A stretch of DNA of 64,000 nucleotides from Saliniplasma sp046497075 (GCA_046497075.1 JAWOGF010000066.1:1-64000), one strand, 5' to 3'. Counted from the first letter of the stretch, positions 40,294 through 49,373 are shown. Program-made: numbers and translations. Notes: generated by a model not told the origin, from the sequence alone.

Positions 40294-41286
40294 ATGGGAG
40301 AACCTTGGATATCGGCCAGTGATGTTGAAAAATATGGATACTGTCCTCTTAGTTGGTGGTTGAACGAGTCTGAGAAAGAAGTAATAAATGAAAGTCTTAA
40401 AAAGGGTAGGGAAGAACACGAAAAGATCACAGGTGAGATAGACGAAGTGAGAGAAAAAGAAGAAGCTAATAAAAAGATAGAGAATCTTATATTATGGTTG
40501 GCTATCTCCGCAACGCTACTTTCTATAGGTGGGCTTACCTTAGTAAGGCCAGAAAGGATATTCAGTCAGATTTTCCAGATAACTGCCTTGATCTGGCTAT
40601 TAGTTGCTACTTTTTTCTTATTTATGAGTGAAAAGGGTGTGATAAATGAGGAGGAATTCAAAGCAGAACGTGTGATATTAGTTTTTGCTATGGTAGCTAC
40701 TATTTTTGGGGTTTTAAGCCTTACTCTTCATTTATTGGACGATTATCTGGCAAGGATAACACAGATCGTGTCATTGATATGGTTAATCGGTGCTAGCTAC
40801 TGGCTTAAGCGATCTTTATCATTAGGTAGAGAGGTAAAGAGTAAGAAGGAAAAGCTGAACATGCCTGATGGAAAAGTAGAATATGTTGATATCTATGAAG
40901 AAAGCAGTAAACTGTTCTCCACGGAGAAGTATAGGTTGAGAGGTAGACCGGATTATGTAGTGGAAGAGGATGGTATCAAAATCCCGGTAGAGATAAAAAC
41001 TGGACGGGTACCTAAAGGGCCATTTTTTTCACATATACTACAGATTGCGGCTTACTGTTTACTCATAGAAGAGGAAATAGGGAAAACTCCCCCACATGGG
41101 ATAGTCAAGTATGGTGATAAAGAATTTGAAGTAGAATATGATGATGATCTCAAAGAGTTGTTGTTAGAGAAACTGAGCGATATGAGAGAGATCTTTAAAA
41201 CTGAGGATGTTCACAGGAATCATAATAGAGAGGGGAAATGTAGAAATTGTTCTAGACGTGAGATATGCCCAGAATCTTTAATCTAA
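40294..41286 (+). CDS. Membrane-embedded Cas4-like RecB-family nuclease
   Basis: 330 residues. The Cas4/RecB nuclease fold is split by four membrane helices. N-terminal SASDVEKYGYCPLSWW gives C17; H42 is in the GREEHEK segment. Helices lie at about 65-85, 94-112, 126-147 and 155-171. The nuclease core resumes at 212: D220 in GRPDY, E233 and K235 in VEIKTG, Q250 and Y254 in LQIAAY. C316, C319 and C325 (KCRNCSRREIC) with C17 complete the four-Cys Fe-S set of Cas4. All catalytic residues are intact. No cas gene or array is nearby. Probable DNA nuclease at the membrane; role unknown. Confidence 0.85.
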   Translation: MGEPWISASDVEKYGYCPLSWWLNESEKEVINESLKKGREEHEKITGEIDEVREKEEANKKIENLILWLAISATLLSIGGLTLVRPERIFSQIFQITALIWLLVATFFLFMSEKGVINEEEFKAERVILVFAMVATIFGVLSLTLHLLDDYLARITQIVSLIWLIGASYWLKRSLSLGREVKSKKEKLNMPDGKVEYVDIYEESSKLFSTEKYRLRGRPDYVVEEDGIKIPVEIKTGRVPKGPFFSHILQIAAYCLLIEEEIGKTPPHGIVKYGDKEFEVEYDDDLKELLLEKLSDMREIFKTEDVHRNHNREGKCRNCSRREICPESLI

Positions 41287-41595
41287 GTCCTCGTACTCTT
41301 CATCGTCTTCCAATTTTTTTTTGATCTTTTCAACGTCATCCTTCATCTTCAGCATCTCTTCTTCAAAAGTAGTGAATTGTCGAGTAGAAAAAATCCTATG
41401 TGAGATGAACATTCCAAAGAATACCGCTCCGATTATAGCAAGAATCGAGATGACGACTAAGCCGAAAACGAAAGTGTAGAAACCAGTTAAAATATCTTCC
41501 ATCGGTATGATTCCGACCATCATAGCTACCGCTACTAGTCCCACCCCTACGATAATAGCTCCAAGCATCAATAAAGGTATAGGTATCTTCCTCAT
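41278..41595 (-). CDS. Hypothetical two-helix membrane protein with charged tail
   Basis: Not recognised. 105 residues: two hydrophobic helices (about 7-29 and 36-63), a short basic stretch ISHRIFSTRQF, then an acidic coiled-coil tail. It overlaps the 3' end of the Cas4-like gene on the opposite strand by 9 bp, and follows the lipoprotein gene by 1 bp on its own strand. Confidence 0.6.
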   Translation of the reverse strand: MRKIPIPLLMLGAIIVGVGLVAVAMMVGIIPMEDILTGFYTFVFGLVVISILAIIGAVFFGMFISHRIFSTRQFTTFEEEMLKMKDDVEKIKKKLEDDEEYEDLD

Positions 41596-41596
41596 T

Positions 41597-42049
41597 TTAG
41601 TCCTCCATTTTGTTAAATCTCTCTATGAAGGGAAGGTCTTCAGATTTGATATCTTCTTCATTTTCGTCTGGGTACGTAATAGTGAAACGATTAGGTGCCT
41701 CGTCATCATGAAAAGTTTCTACAGTAGCGTTAAAATTATACTCATCTTCTTCCCTATATACATCAGAATTTATTTCGAATTGTGTAAGGTTTGTTTCATA
41801 CTCTATGGAGAAGGCATCTACTTTTTCGATGGTCTCATTGTTCACCTCTAAGACCAATCTATCATACATAACATCTTCGATACCGTGGATGAAGATAGCG
41901 GTTTTGTTTTTGCCCGTCTCCTGTTCGGAATAATCCAAAACGATTTTAGGAACATCATAAGCGGGAGGTTTAGGTGGTTCTGTAGTACATCCTACAAAGG
42001 ACATACCTGCAAATAGGATGACCAGGATGAGCACCAATATTTTCTTCAT
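41597..42049 (-). CDS. Predicted lipoprotein
   Basis: 150 residues. Signal peptide 1-20 with a lipobox ending SFVGC (C21 as the predicted lipidation site), then TTEPPKPPAYD and a beta-rich extracellular domain with no recognised family. The protein would be anchored outside the cell membrane. The small membrane protein downstream starts 1 bp after its stop, so the two form an operon. Archaeal lipid attachment is inferred by analogy. Confidence 0.7.
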   Translation of the reverse strand: MKKILVLILVILFAGMSFVGCTTEPPKPPAYDVPKIVLDYSEQETGKNKTAIFIHGIEDVMYDRLVLEVNNETIEKVDAFSIEYETNLTQFEINSDVYREEDEYNFNATVETFHDDEAPNRFTITYPDENEEDIKSEDLPFIERFNKMED

Positions 42050-42185
42050 AGTATCATATCATATAAGGTAGTTTATTAATTTTATTAATGGATTGAAAGC
42101 ACGGGGATTTTATTGATATTATCCGAAATAAAAACCTTAAAATAAGTTAACAACGTATTATTATATTTGCAGAAGGGAGTATATA

Positions 42186-42428
42186 ATGTGTTCAAAGATA
42201 GAATGCATACTCGATGATAAATTGGGGTATGTGGTGCCCGTCATATATCGCATTCAGAAAGATAAGATGGGACTTCATGGAAGAGAAATACCTTCAGAAT
42301 TAAAGGGTGAGTTCATTGAAGGCATGGTTAAACTAGGCAGGTCTGAGTTTGAGATTGAGATTGATGCACCGTCGTGTGAAAATAAACTACGTGCGTTTAT
42401 TGACAATGACAACTTGGACTTGGAATAG
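42186..42428 (+). CDS. Small unknown protein upstream of cyanophycin synthetase
   Basis: Not recognised. 80 residues, soluble and acidic, with Cys at 3, 7 and 64. GREIPSELKGEFIEGMVKLGRSEFEIEIDAP forms a predicted beta-alpha-beta-like core. AGAAGGGAG precedes the ATG. It ends 9 bp before the cphA start codon, so the two are almost surely cotranscribed. A role in cyanophycin metabolism or its regulation is inferred from position only. Confidence 0.6.
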   Translation: MCSKIECILDDKLGYVVPVIYRIQKDKMGLHGREIPSELKGEFIEGMVKLGRSEFEIEIDAPSCENKLRAFIDNDNLDLE

Positions 42429-42437
42429 AAATTTAAT

Positions 42438-45113
42438 ATGTTCAGGTTATATTCTATGCCAAATCAAGGTATTCGTATATTGGAAAAGAAAATTCTTGAA
42501 GGGCCTAACATTCATGCCCTTCTTCCAGTTTTAGAGGTAACTCTAGACTTGGGAGATCCGAAGGAGGTATTTTCGACACTTTCGAGCGGACGTACAAAGG
42601 ACCTATTGCTCAACTATTTTCCTGACCTTAAAGATCACAGATGTTCTACAGGTTATAAAGGTAGATCTATTGAGAGGTTAGAGAAACGGACATATCAAGA
42701 TCACGTCATCGAGCACCTAGCCCTTGTGATCCAGAACCTTGCGGGAGACGATGTGTCTTTTGGGAAGAGTATCCATGTTTCTGGGAGTAAATATAAAGTT
42801 ATAATTGAATACGGGCATGAGGAGCTTGTAACTTATGCTATTGATAAGGCTGTAGAGGTTTGCAATAGGATACTACAAGGTGAGGAAGACTTAGAGGGTA
42901 ACATCAACAGTATGATAAAAAAGGCTGAAAATATCTACATGAAGAGTAAGAAAGGACCAAGTACTAAAGCTATTTTAGATGCTGCAAAAGAATTTGAAAT
43001 CCCTTATAGACATATACAGAAGGAATACAGCCTTTACTCGTTGGGGTGGGGTATTAAAAAAAAGCGTATTTGGGGGCCAGTTACTTCAGAAACACCTATG
43101 ATATCATCGGATATTGCACAGAACAAGTTGGTGACCAAGAAGATACTTTATGAAACCGGTTTTCCGGTTCCTGAGGGAGAAAAAGTCACTTCTATGGGGG
43201 GTGCTGTAAAAGCTGCTGAAAAATTACGCTATCCTGTGATAATCAAACCTGTTGATGGGAATCATGGTGGGGGTGTGATTGGTGACATTATGTCGAAAAA
43301 AGAAGTGGAAGAAGCATTTGAGATAACAAGACAGTATTCCGATACATTATTGGTAGAAGAGCACATACTAGGTGATGATTTCAGATTTTTAGTTATAGAT
43401 GATAAGGTTAGAGCAGTCGCTAAGAGGATACCCGCACATGTGGTCGGAGACGGTAAATCCTCTATAGAAGAGCTGGTAGAAAGGGAAAATGAGGATCCTC
43501 GTCGGGGCGAAGGCCATCAAAGTGTATTAACCAATATCAGGTTACGAAAGGAGGAAAAGAGGTTTTTAAGAACTCGAAGTTTATCACCAGACTCAGTTCC
43601 TAACGAAGGTGAAAAAGTCTACCTTAGAGTCGGTGGTAATCTTAGTACAGGTGGGATATCAGAGGACTATACCGACCGGGTACATCCTAAGCTGAAAAAG
43701 ATCATCGAAAAGGCAAGTAGGATCGTCGGGATGGACCTAGCTGGGATCGACATCATCGCTGAAGACGTTACCACACACCCAGATAATATGAAGTGGGGTA
43801 TCATAGAAGTAAATGCGAGTCCGGGATTAAGGATGCATACTAATCCTGCTATAGGTGAATCTGTTGATGTAGGGAGATACATTATAGACCATTTATATCC
43901 CAACAAAGAGGGTAGGATACCTCTGGTAGCTGTAACTGGAACCAATGGAAAGACGACCACTTCTCGCCTGATAGAGTGGATCGCTAGGAGAAAAGGGTAT
44001 GGAACGGGTATGGCAGTCACAGGTGGTATATATTTTGATGGGGAGCAATTTGTAGAAGGAGATACTACGGGTCCATGGAGTGCTAGAGTGGTTTTGGATA
44101 ACCCAGAGGTCGGATACGCGGTACTGGAAACAGCTAGAGGCGGGATTTTAAGGGATGGCCTTGGTTTCGATAAAAGTACTGTGAGTGTTGTCACTAATAT
44201 CAAGGAGGATCATATTGGTATTGATGGTATTGAGACTTTAGAGGATATATTCGATGTAAAATCTCTTTTACTGAAGGTAACACAAAAAGGTGGGTACTGT
44301 GTTTTTAACGGAAATGATAGGTTTGCCGAGAGACTGTTAGATAGATGTAGAGGTATTCCTTTCATATTTGCAGTAGACAAGGATGACAGGGTTTCTTTTT
44401 TTATTGAACAAGATATCAAAACTCTGGTTATAGAAGACTCGAGTATCGTGCTTTACGATGATGGTGAACCCGAAATTCTTGTGGATATCGCTGACATCCC
44501 GTATCTCATGGATGGTGTGAGGATGTGGTTAGAGAATACATTAGCTGCTATGGCCGCGAGTTATGCTTCTGGGATACCTATGGAATCTATTATCGAAAGC
44601 TTGAAAAATTTTTCAATGGACGAAGAGATGAATCCAGGACGGGCAAATACTTTTGAATTTGAAGACTCCTTTGTAGTCTTAGATTATGCACATAATATTG
44701 ATGGAATCAAAGCACTTGGAGAGTACTCAGATCATTTACCGGGCGGCACAACGATGATCGCACTTACTGTTCCCGGGGATAGAGATGATGAATTTATAAG
44801 GGAGTGTGGTAAAGAAGCAGGTGAAATCTTTGACATAGTAATATGTACTGAGAACGAGAAAGTGATGAGAGGTAGAAACGAAGGTGATATATGCAATTTA
44901 ATTGCAAGGGGTGTTTTAGATAATGGTGGAAATACCCCAATCACGATACCAAATAAGTTCAAAGCTGTAGAGTTTGCGTTGGAAAATAGAGATATAGGTG
45001 ACAAACTGATATTTGCGGATTTGGATATGACATCTGAAGACATATCGAATATATTATCAAAAAATGGTGATAACCATCGTCTAAAACCTTTCAACATCAG
45101 GAGGAATAATTAA
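42438..45113 (+). CDS. cphA: Cyanophycin synthetase (CphA1 type)
   Basis: 891 residues, the usual CphA length. The N-terminal domain includes ILEGPNIHALLPVLEVTLDLG near residue 19. The ATP-grasp domain spans about 215-485 (VIIKPVDGNHGGGV at 267, VEEHILGDDFRFLVID at 307, GIDIIAEDV at 436, EVNASPGLRMH at 457) and would add aspartate. A Mur-ligase domain follows with an intact P-loop GTNGKTT at 501-507 and would add arginine. Both active sites being kept argues against CphA2. The product is the Asp-Arg storage polymer. An in-frame ATG at 42456 may be the true start. Confidence 0.93.
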   Translation: MFRLYSMPNQGIRILEKKILEGPNIHALLPVLEVTLDLGDPKEVFSTLSSGRTKDLLLNYFPDLKDHRCSTGYKGRSIERLEKRTYQDHVIEHLALVIQNLAGDDVSFGKSIHVSGSKYKVIIEYGHEELVTYAIDKAVEVCNRILQGEEDLEGNINSMIKKAENIYMKSKKGPSTKAILDAAKEFEIPYRHIQKEYSLYSLGWGIKKKRIWGPVTSETPMISSDIAQNKLVTKKILYETGFPVPEGEKVTSMGGAVKAAEKLRYPVIIKPVDGNHGGGVIGDIMSKKEVEEAFEITRQYSDTLLVEEHILGDDFRFLVIDDKVRAVAKRIPAHVVGDGKSSIEELVERENEDPRRGEGHQSVLTNIRLRKEEKRFLRTRSLSPDSVPNEGEKVYLRVGGNLSTGGISEDYTDRVHPKLKKIIEKASRIVGMDLAGIDIIAEDVTTHPDNMKWGIIEVNASPGLRMHTNPAIGESVDVGRYIIDHLYPNKEGRIPLVAVTGTNGKTTTSRLIEWIARRKGYGTGMAVTGGIYFDGEQFVEGDTTGPWSARVVLDNPEVGYAVLETARGGILRDGLGFDKSTVSVVTNIKEDHIGIDGIETLEDIFDVKSLLLKVTQKGGYCVFNGNDRFAERLLDRCRGIPFIFAVDKDDRVSFFIEQDIKTLVIEDSSIVLYDDGEPEILVDIADIPYLMDGVRMWLENTLAAMAASYASGIPMESIIESLKNFSMDEEMNPGRANTFEFEDSFVVLDYAHNIDGIKALGEYSDHLPGGTTMIALTVPGDRDDEFIRECGKEAGEIFDIVICTENEKVMRGRNEGDICNLIARGVLDNGGNTPITIPNKFKAVEFALENRDIGDKLIFADLDMTSEDISNILSKNGDNHRLKPFNIRRNN

Positions 45114-45114
45114 A

Positions 45115-45963
45115 TTACCAATCCTCTGGATGAGTCCCTTCAAATTTTTCATCGTAATACGGTTTATGTTTATACAGGTCATAACCCCACCCGTTTCCTA
45201 ATATATGGACTCTGATACCTTCTACACAGATGGGCTCTCGATATTTTATGTGGGGGATGTTAGATATCCCGATCTCTTTTCCATCTACTACTACGATATT
45301 TCGAGAACCTATAACAAAGAAATCTTTCTTTTCTAAATCCCAGAAAGCTGCGGTATCTTCTCCTAAACCCACACCTAGGATCCCAGGATGCTCCGTAACT
45401 ACGTGAATCAATCTTGGGAATCTACCCCGGGCGGTAAAGTGTGTATCGATGACCGCATCTTCTATTATGTTGAGTCCTGGGGATAGTTCTACTTTTCCAT
45501 GCAGTAGAGAATCTTTGCTTTTACCGTAGGCGATCATAGTTCTAGTCAGGCAGACCGAACCCGCGCTGGTGCCGCCTATGAAAGCTCCATTTTGAAATTT
45601 ATCTTTTATAACATTCAATGATTCAGTTCCACCCAACAAAGAAGTGATCCTAAGTTGATTTCCACCTGTGAAGAAAAAAGCATCGCATTCATCGATTTCG
45701 TTTATCATGCTCTCTTTGTTCGCTTCTTCTCGGTCTTCGGGATAGATGATTTTAGTTTCGGTATCACCTGATTTGAAGAGATGTGAATATTTTTTTCCAG
45801 TCCTTATAGGATTCAAACTGGCTGATGGGATGATTCCGAGGGTGGGTGAGTGATCTAAATTGTCCCTGATCCTTTTTAAAAATTCTTCTATTATAGGTTC
45901 CCCTGGAAAGAAATCTAGATTACCACCAATCGTGACTATCTGACCTTTTGACATCTGTTTCAC
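45115..45963 (-). CDS. cphB: Cyanophycinase (S51-type serine exopeptidase)
   Basis: 282 residues, normal for CphB. It hydrolyses cyanophycin to beta-Asp-Arg dipeptides. IGGNLDFFPGEPI starts the protein; FFFTGGNQLRIT near residue 96 and the nucleophile Ser133 in IGGTSAGS are diagnostic, with DTHFTARGRFPRL near residue 174 as a family motif. It converges on cphA with 1 bp between the stop codons, so the two genes are adjacent but separately transcribed, allowing opposite control of synthesis and breakdown. Confidence 0.93.
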   Translation of the reverse strand: MKQMSKGQIVTIGGNLDFFPGEPIIEEFLKRIRDNLDHSPTLGIIPSASLNPIRTGKKYSHLFKSGDTETKIIYPEDREEANKESMINEIDECDAFFFTGGNQLRITSLLGGTESLNVIKDKFQNGAFIGGTSAGSVCLTRTMIAYGKSKDSLLHGKVELSPGLNIIEDAVIDTHFTARGRFPRLIHVVTEHPGILGVGLGEDTAAFWDLEKKDFFVIGSRNIVVVDGKEIGISNIPHIKYREPICVEGIRVHILGNGWGYDLYKHKPYYDEKFEGTHPEDW

Positions 45964-46161
45964 ACCATCTTTGATTTACGATACGGATTGGTCTCTCCAT
46001 ATATTAAAATACCTGAAAAAGTATCAATTTCGAACTTGTATTGGATGATGTAGTTTATCATCATTTCATGTTTCCTCATCTTCTAACGAGTACTATTTTT
46101 GACTTGCTAGGATATAACTATTGTGCATGTTTACTGAAGTAAGAACAATTAACATCTTCTT

Positions 46162-46710
46162 ATGATTTTAAATCAAGGACATTTTAAGGACGTTTTGCCA
46201 GGAAAGGTTAAATCAGACCTTATGTCTTTAATCGAATGTATTGTGATCGACTTGAATATGAAAAAACCAACAGGTATATACAAAGTGATTGGAAGGATCC
46301 ATCTGATATATAACTATATAATAATCAATATCATATGTTCCCCCTTACCACCTGGTAGGCTGAAAAACTGGCTTTTAAGAAGAACAGGGATGGATGTGGG
46401 TAAAGATGCCTGGATAAATCCTCAGTGCGTTTTCGATCCATTGAACCCTAAAAAGATAACGATCGAAAACGGTGCTTTTCTAGGGTGGGGGTGTAGGTTG
46501 ATGGCTCATGTTATAGTCCCCAGTGACGAAGGTGGTTACGATTATAAAGAAGGAAAAATTACGATCAAGTCTAAGGCTTTCGTCGGTGGATTTTCTACCG
46601 TACTCCCCTCTACAACGGTCGAAGGGATGCTTTACAATAATTCGTTGGCCAATAAGGATGTGCCAAAGGATGAAAAGTGGGCTGGAGTACCTGCCAAGCA
46701 AATCGGTTAG
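46162..46710 (+). CDS. Hexapeptide-repeat acyltransferase (WbbJ/LbH type)
   Basis: 182 residues. An N-terminal helical part with one hydrophobic segment near residue 50 (YNYIIINIICSPLPPG) is followed by a left-handed beta-helix from about 72: GMDVGKDAWINPQCVFDP, ITIENGAFLGWGCRLMAHV, ITIKSKAFVGGFSTVLPSTTV and AGVPAKQIG. This matches O-acetyltransferases of sugars or surface polymers. Substrate unknown. A T-rich terminator follows. Confidence 0.8.
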   Translation: MILNQGHFKDVLPGKVKSDLMSLIECIVIDLNMKKPTGIYKVIGRIHLIYNYIIINIICSPLPPGRLKNWLLRRTGMDVGKDAWINPQCVFDPLNPKKITIENGAFLGWGCRLMAHVIVPSDEGGYDYKEGKITIKSKAFVGGFSTVLPSTTVEGMLYNNSLANKDVPKDEKWAGVPAKQIG

Positions 46711-46715
46711 GGCCT

Positions 46716-46724
46716 GGTTTTTTT
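46716..46724 (+). terminator. Oligo-T terminator after the acyltransferase gene
   Basis: A run of seven T follows the stop codon by 7 bp, the usual archaeal terminator form. Confidence 0.4.
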
Positions 46725-46825
46725 AATCAGCGAAATCACATCAATTTATTCGATGAAAAATCAACTTAAGCCCTATCAATATCATTAAATAAGTTTTTAG
46801 GTATTTGAATATGAGGTGTAATCCC

Positions 46826-47971
46826 ATGAAAGATATTATGAAAGATTTCAGGTTTGGATTTCCAACTGAATTGGAATATGGTGTCGGAAAGATAGATATT
46901 TTAAGTGAAAAACTGAATTATTTTAATAAAGCACTCATCGTAACGGACGAGGGCATCGAGAAAACTGGTATTTTAGATAAAGTGGAATCGAAACTGTGGG
47001 ATATGGATCTTAAGGTTTATTCGGATATTGAATCTAATCCAAAAGATTTTCACGTAGAAGAAGGAGCGGAAATAGCTCGAGATTTTGACCCTGAGGTCAT
47101 CATAGCGCTTGGCGGTGGTAGTCCTATCGATTGTGCAAAAGGTATCGGGGTACTGCTGAGCGGGGGAAGAAAGGACGTAGGGGACTATTATGGAAGTGAT
47201 ACGGTAGAGAGAGAGATCTTACCGTTTATAGCGATACCAACTACAGCTGGGACGGGCAGTGAAGTCACGTTCTCTTCCGTGATTACGGACAGCGATTCTA
47301 ACCTAAAAAAGAGTATTAGAAGTCCATTTATCGCACCCGATCTAAGCATCTTAGACCCGAAATTAACTACTAGTTTACCCGAAGACTTGACGGCCTACTC
47401 AGGTATGGATGCTTTCACGCATGCTGTAGAAGCTTATACCGCCAGGAATGCAACTACCTTTTCGAACTGTTTTGCTCTATACTCGATGGAACTTATTTTA
47501 GAAACTATCGAAAAGGCTGTCAAAGAACCCGACGACATCGAAGCAAGGGCCGCAATGCTTTTGGGTAGTACCATAGCTGGAGCCGCCTTCAACCACTCCG
47601 ACGTGGCATCCGTCCACTGTATGGCCGAATCTTTAGGTGGGGCCTACGATGCACCTCATGGACTGTGCAATTCTATGATCCTCCCCTATGTTATGGATTA
47701 CAACAGAGAATATTGTACCGAGAAATATGCTAAGGTGGCTGAATTGATGGGCTGTGAATTTAAAGACGCTGTAGAGGGAGTCCAAAAAGCCGTAGAAGGG
47801 ATCAAAAAGTTAAACGAGAGATTGGATATGCCAAGCGTCGATAAGATAGGTGTTAGAGATAGTGATATCGAAGAATTGGCAAAGATATCTGTTGATAACC
47901 TTTCCAATGAGAGTAACCCTAGACCCATGGATAAAGAAGATTATGAGATATTGTTCAGAAAGATATCTTAG
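46826..47971 (+). CDS. Iron-containing alcohol dehydrogenase
   Basis: 381 residues of the group III (Fe-dependent) ADH family. I chose the ATG at 46826 because GAGGTG lies 7 bp upstream; in-frame TTG and ATG codons 15-21 bp earlier would include the ribosome-binding site. NAD(P) motif VIIALGGGSPIDCAKG near residue 92, TTAGTGSEVTF near residue 137 and the metal-binding His residues in DAFTHAVEAYT near residue 197 and APHGLCNSMILPYV near residue 276 are present. Product or substrate alcohol unknown. Confidence 0.93.
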   Translation: MKDIMKDFRFGFPTELEYGVGKIDILSEKLNYFNKALIVTDEGIEKTGILDKVESKLWDMDLKVYSDIESNPKDFHVEEGAEIARDFDPEVIIALGGGSPIDCAKGIGVLLSGGRKDVGDYYGSDTVEREILPFIAIPTTAGTGSEVTFSSVITDSDSNLKKSIRSPFIAPDLSILDPKLTTSLPEDLTAYSGMDAFTHAVEAYTARNATTFSNCFALYSMELILETIEKAVKEPDDIEARAAMLLGSTIAGAAFNHSDVASVHCMAESLGGAYDAPHGLCNSMILPYVMDYNREYCTEKYAKVAELMGCEFKDAVEGVQKAVEGIKKLNERLDMPSVDKIGVRDSDIEELAKISVDNLSNESNPRPMDKEDYEILFRKIS

Positions 47972-47997
47972 AGTTGGTTCTTAGAGTTAGCTATGTT

Positions 47998-48696
47998 CTA
48001 ATCATCCTCTAAAGCATAATCTACAGCGGCTTCAGCATGGATTCTAGTGGTATTGAATAAAGGACTACCGACTTCTTTTTGTGTGATGTATAGTGGTATC
48101 TCAGTACACCCTAAAATTATGCCCTGTGCTCCACGGTCTAGTAGTTCATCGATCATTTCTAAAAGGTCTTTTTTCGAGGATGTTTTAACTTCTCCCTGGC
48201 AGAGTTCATTGTAGATGATGTCATGGACCTTATCCCTATTATGTTCCCTGGGTATCAGTACATCGATATCATGCTTTTCTTTCATTCTTTTCTTGTAAAA
48301 TTTACCTTCCATGACGTATTTAGTGCCGATCAGACCGACGGTGTCCATTTCTTTTTCTTTGATGACCCACGCGGTAGCATCTCCAATATGTAAAACAGGT
48401 AAACCTACTCCTTTTTCTACTTCATCAGCCATCTTGTTCATGGTGTTAGCACAGATCAGCAAAAAGTCTGCTCCAGTATCTTTCAATCCCTTCCCTGCTT
48501 TCACCATCATGTTTTCTAGTATTTTCCATTCTTCTTCTTCCTGGAACTTTATGATATCGTAAAAATCAAAGGAATATATAGCCAATTCAGCGGAATGATC
48601 TTCACCGACCCTTTTTTTCATTTCTTCATTTATGATCCGATAATACTCAAGAGTTGATTCCCAACTCATACCGCCTATCAAACCTATAGTTTTCAT
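47998..48696 (-). CDS. Aspartate/glutamate racemase family protein
   Basis: 232 residues. The two catalytic cysteines of the family are present: ICANTMNK near residue 82 and GCTEIPLYI near residue 197. IGLIGGMSWESTLEYY at the start is typical of YgeA-type amino-acid racemases, which often act on aspartate or other L-amino acids. About 2 kb from the cyanophycin genes, but on a separate unit, so a link through aspartate is only a possibility. Confidence 0.88.
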   Translation of the reverse strand: MKTIGLIGGMSWESTLEYYRIINEEMKKRVGEDHSAELAIYSFDFYDIIKFQEEEEWKILENMMVKAGKGLKDTGADFLLICANTMNKMADEVEKGVGLPVLHIGDATAWVIKEKEMDTVGLIGTKYVMEGKFYKKRMKEKHDIDVLIPREHNRDKVHDIIYNELCQGEVKTSSKKDLLEMIDELLDRGAQGIILGCTEIPLYITQKEVGSPLFNTTRIHAEAAVDYALEDD

Positions 48697-48772
48697 GATA
48701 TCAAGAAGAAATAGGGTATGTTTGGTTTATAAATATTGAGTATCGTGGATTTTGTGAAAAAATGGGTTCTCA

Positions 48773-48790
48773 AGAATGCTGAAGCATTCT
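48773..48790 (-). terminator. Perfect inverted repeat downstream of tRNA-Val
   Basis: AGAATGCT, a GA centre and AGCATTCT form a perfect 8-bp arm palindrome about 32 bp past the tRNA 3' end on the minus strand, followed by a T6 run. It may be the tRNA terminator, although archaeal termination does not need hairpins. Confidence 0.4.
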
Positions 48791-48821
48791 CTTATCTCAT
48801 TAAAAATATAAAATTTTATAA

Positions 48822-48895
48822 TGGGCTCAGCCGGGTTCGAACCGGCGACCTCCGCCATGTGAAGGCGACGTCATGACCAACTAGACTATGAGCCC
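48822..48895 (-). tRNA. tRNA-Val (CAC)
   Basis: 74 bases on the minus strand. Acceptor GGGCTCA pairs with TGAGCCC, discriminator A73. D-arm GTC...GAC; anticodon stem TCGCC/GGCGG with loop TTCACAT giving anticodon CAC; variable AGGTC; T-arm GCCGG-TTCGAAC-CCGGC. No intron, no encoded CCA. A TATA-like CTTTTAAAT lies about 27 bp upstream (48917-48927). Confidence 0.97.
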
Positions 48896-48992
48896 TATAA
48901 ATTCTGTATATTGCTTACATTTAAAAGTATTTTCTTTTAAAATCATATAAAACACAAAGTTTTTTATATACCGCTTCATCAGAGTATTCAAG

Positions 48993-49373
48993 ATGTATCC
49001 AGAACATATCGATGTAAAAGTCAAGATCAAAACCCCGATATACCCGACGGAAGATATCGACAAAATAAAAACTTGCATGAGCAAGATCTTCCCAGAAGCT
49101 GTTTGGGAAGTCAAAGATAAAGAGATCGTTGGAGAGTCCACTTCTCTAGAGACCTTTGCCGAAATAATAGAGAATATGAAAATCAGGGATACCGTTCGTA
49201 GTTATCTTGTAGAACGTATAACAGGCGATAAATGTTCTTTCACACTTTCGAAACAAGCTTCTTGCAACATTAAAGTAAACCTTTCCGATAAAGACCAACC
49301 ACTTGGTGGGATCAATGTTACAATAGAATCTGACCAGCTAGATATGTTGATTAAAGAGATAACTGAAACCTGA
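48993..49373 (+). CDS. UPF0201/DUF54-type RNA-binding-domain protein
   Basis: 126 residues. VKIKTPIYPTEDIDKIKTCMSKIFPEA near residue 9 and the C-terminal DQPLGGINVTIES match the archaeal UPF0201 (DUF54) family, whose fold resembles ribosomal protein L5 and is thought to bind RNA. A TATA box at 48961-48972 puts the start at the ATG, so the message is leaderless. Function unknown. Confidence 0.8.
   Translation: MYPEHIDVKVKIKTPIYPTEDIDKIKTCMSKIFPEAVWEVKDKEIVGESTSLETFAEIIENMKIRDTVRSYLVERITGDKCSFTLSKQASCNIKVNLSDKDQPLGGINVTIESDQLDMLIKEITET

Noticed and set aside
40294..41286. CRISPR-Cas locus because of the Cas4-like gene
   Set aside because: No array, Cas1, Cas2 or effector is found anywhere in the window and the protein has membrane helices.
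47998..48696. Racemase as a dedicated cyanophycin-pathway gene
   Set aside because: It is about 2 kb away, in its own unit with other genes between, and cyanophycin uses L-aspartate; nothing in the sequence ties them.
48920..48941. Inverted repeat TTTAAAAG...CTTTTAAA upstream of tRNA-Val as an operator
   Set aside because: It overlaps the TATA box of tRNA-Val and lies near that of the divergent gene; A/T-rich symmetry of this kind is expected by chance.
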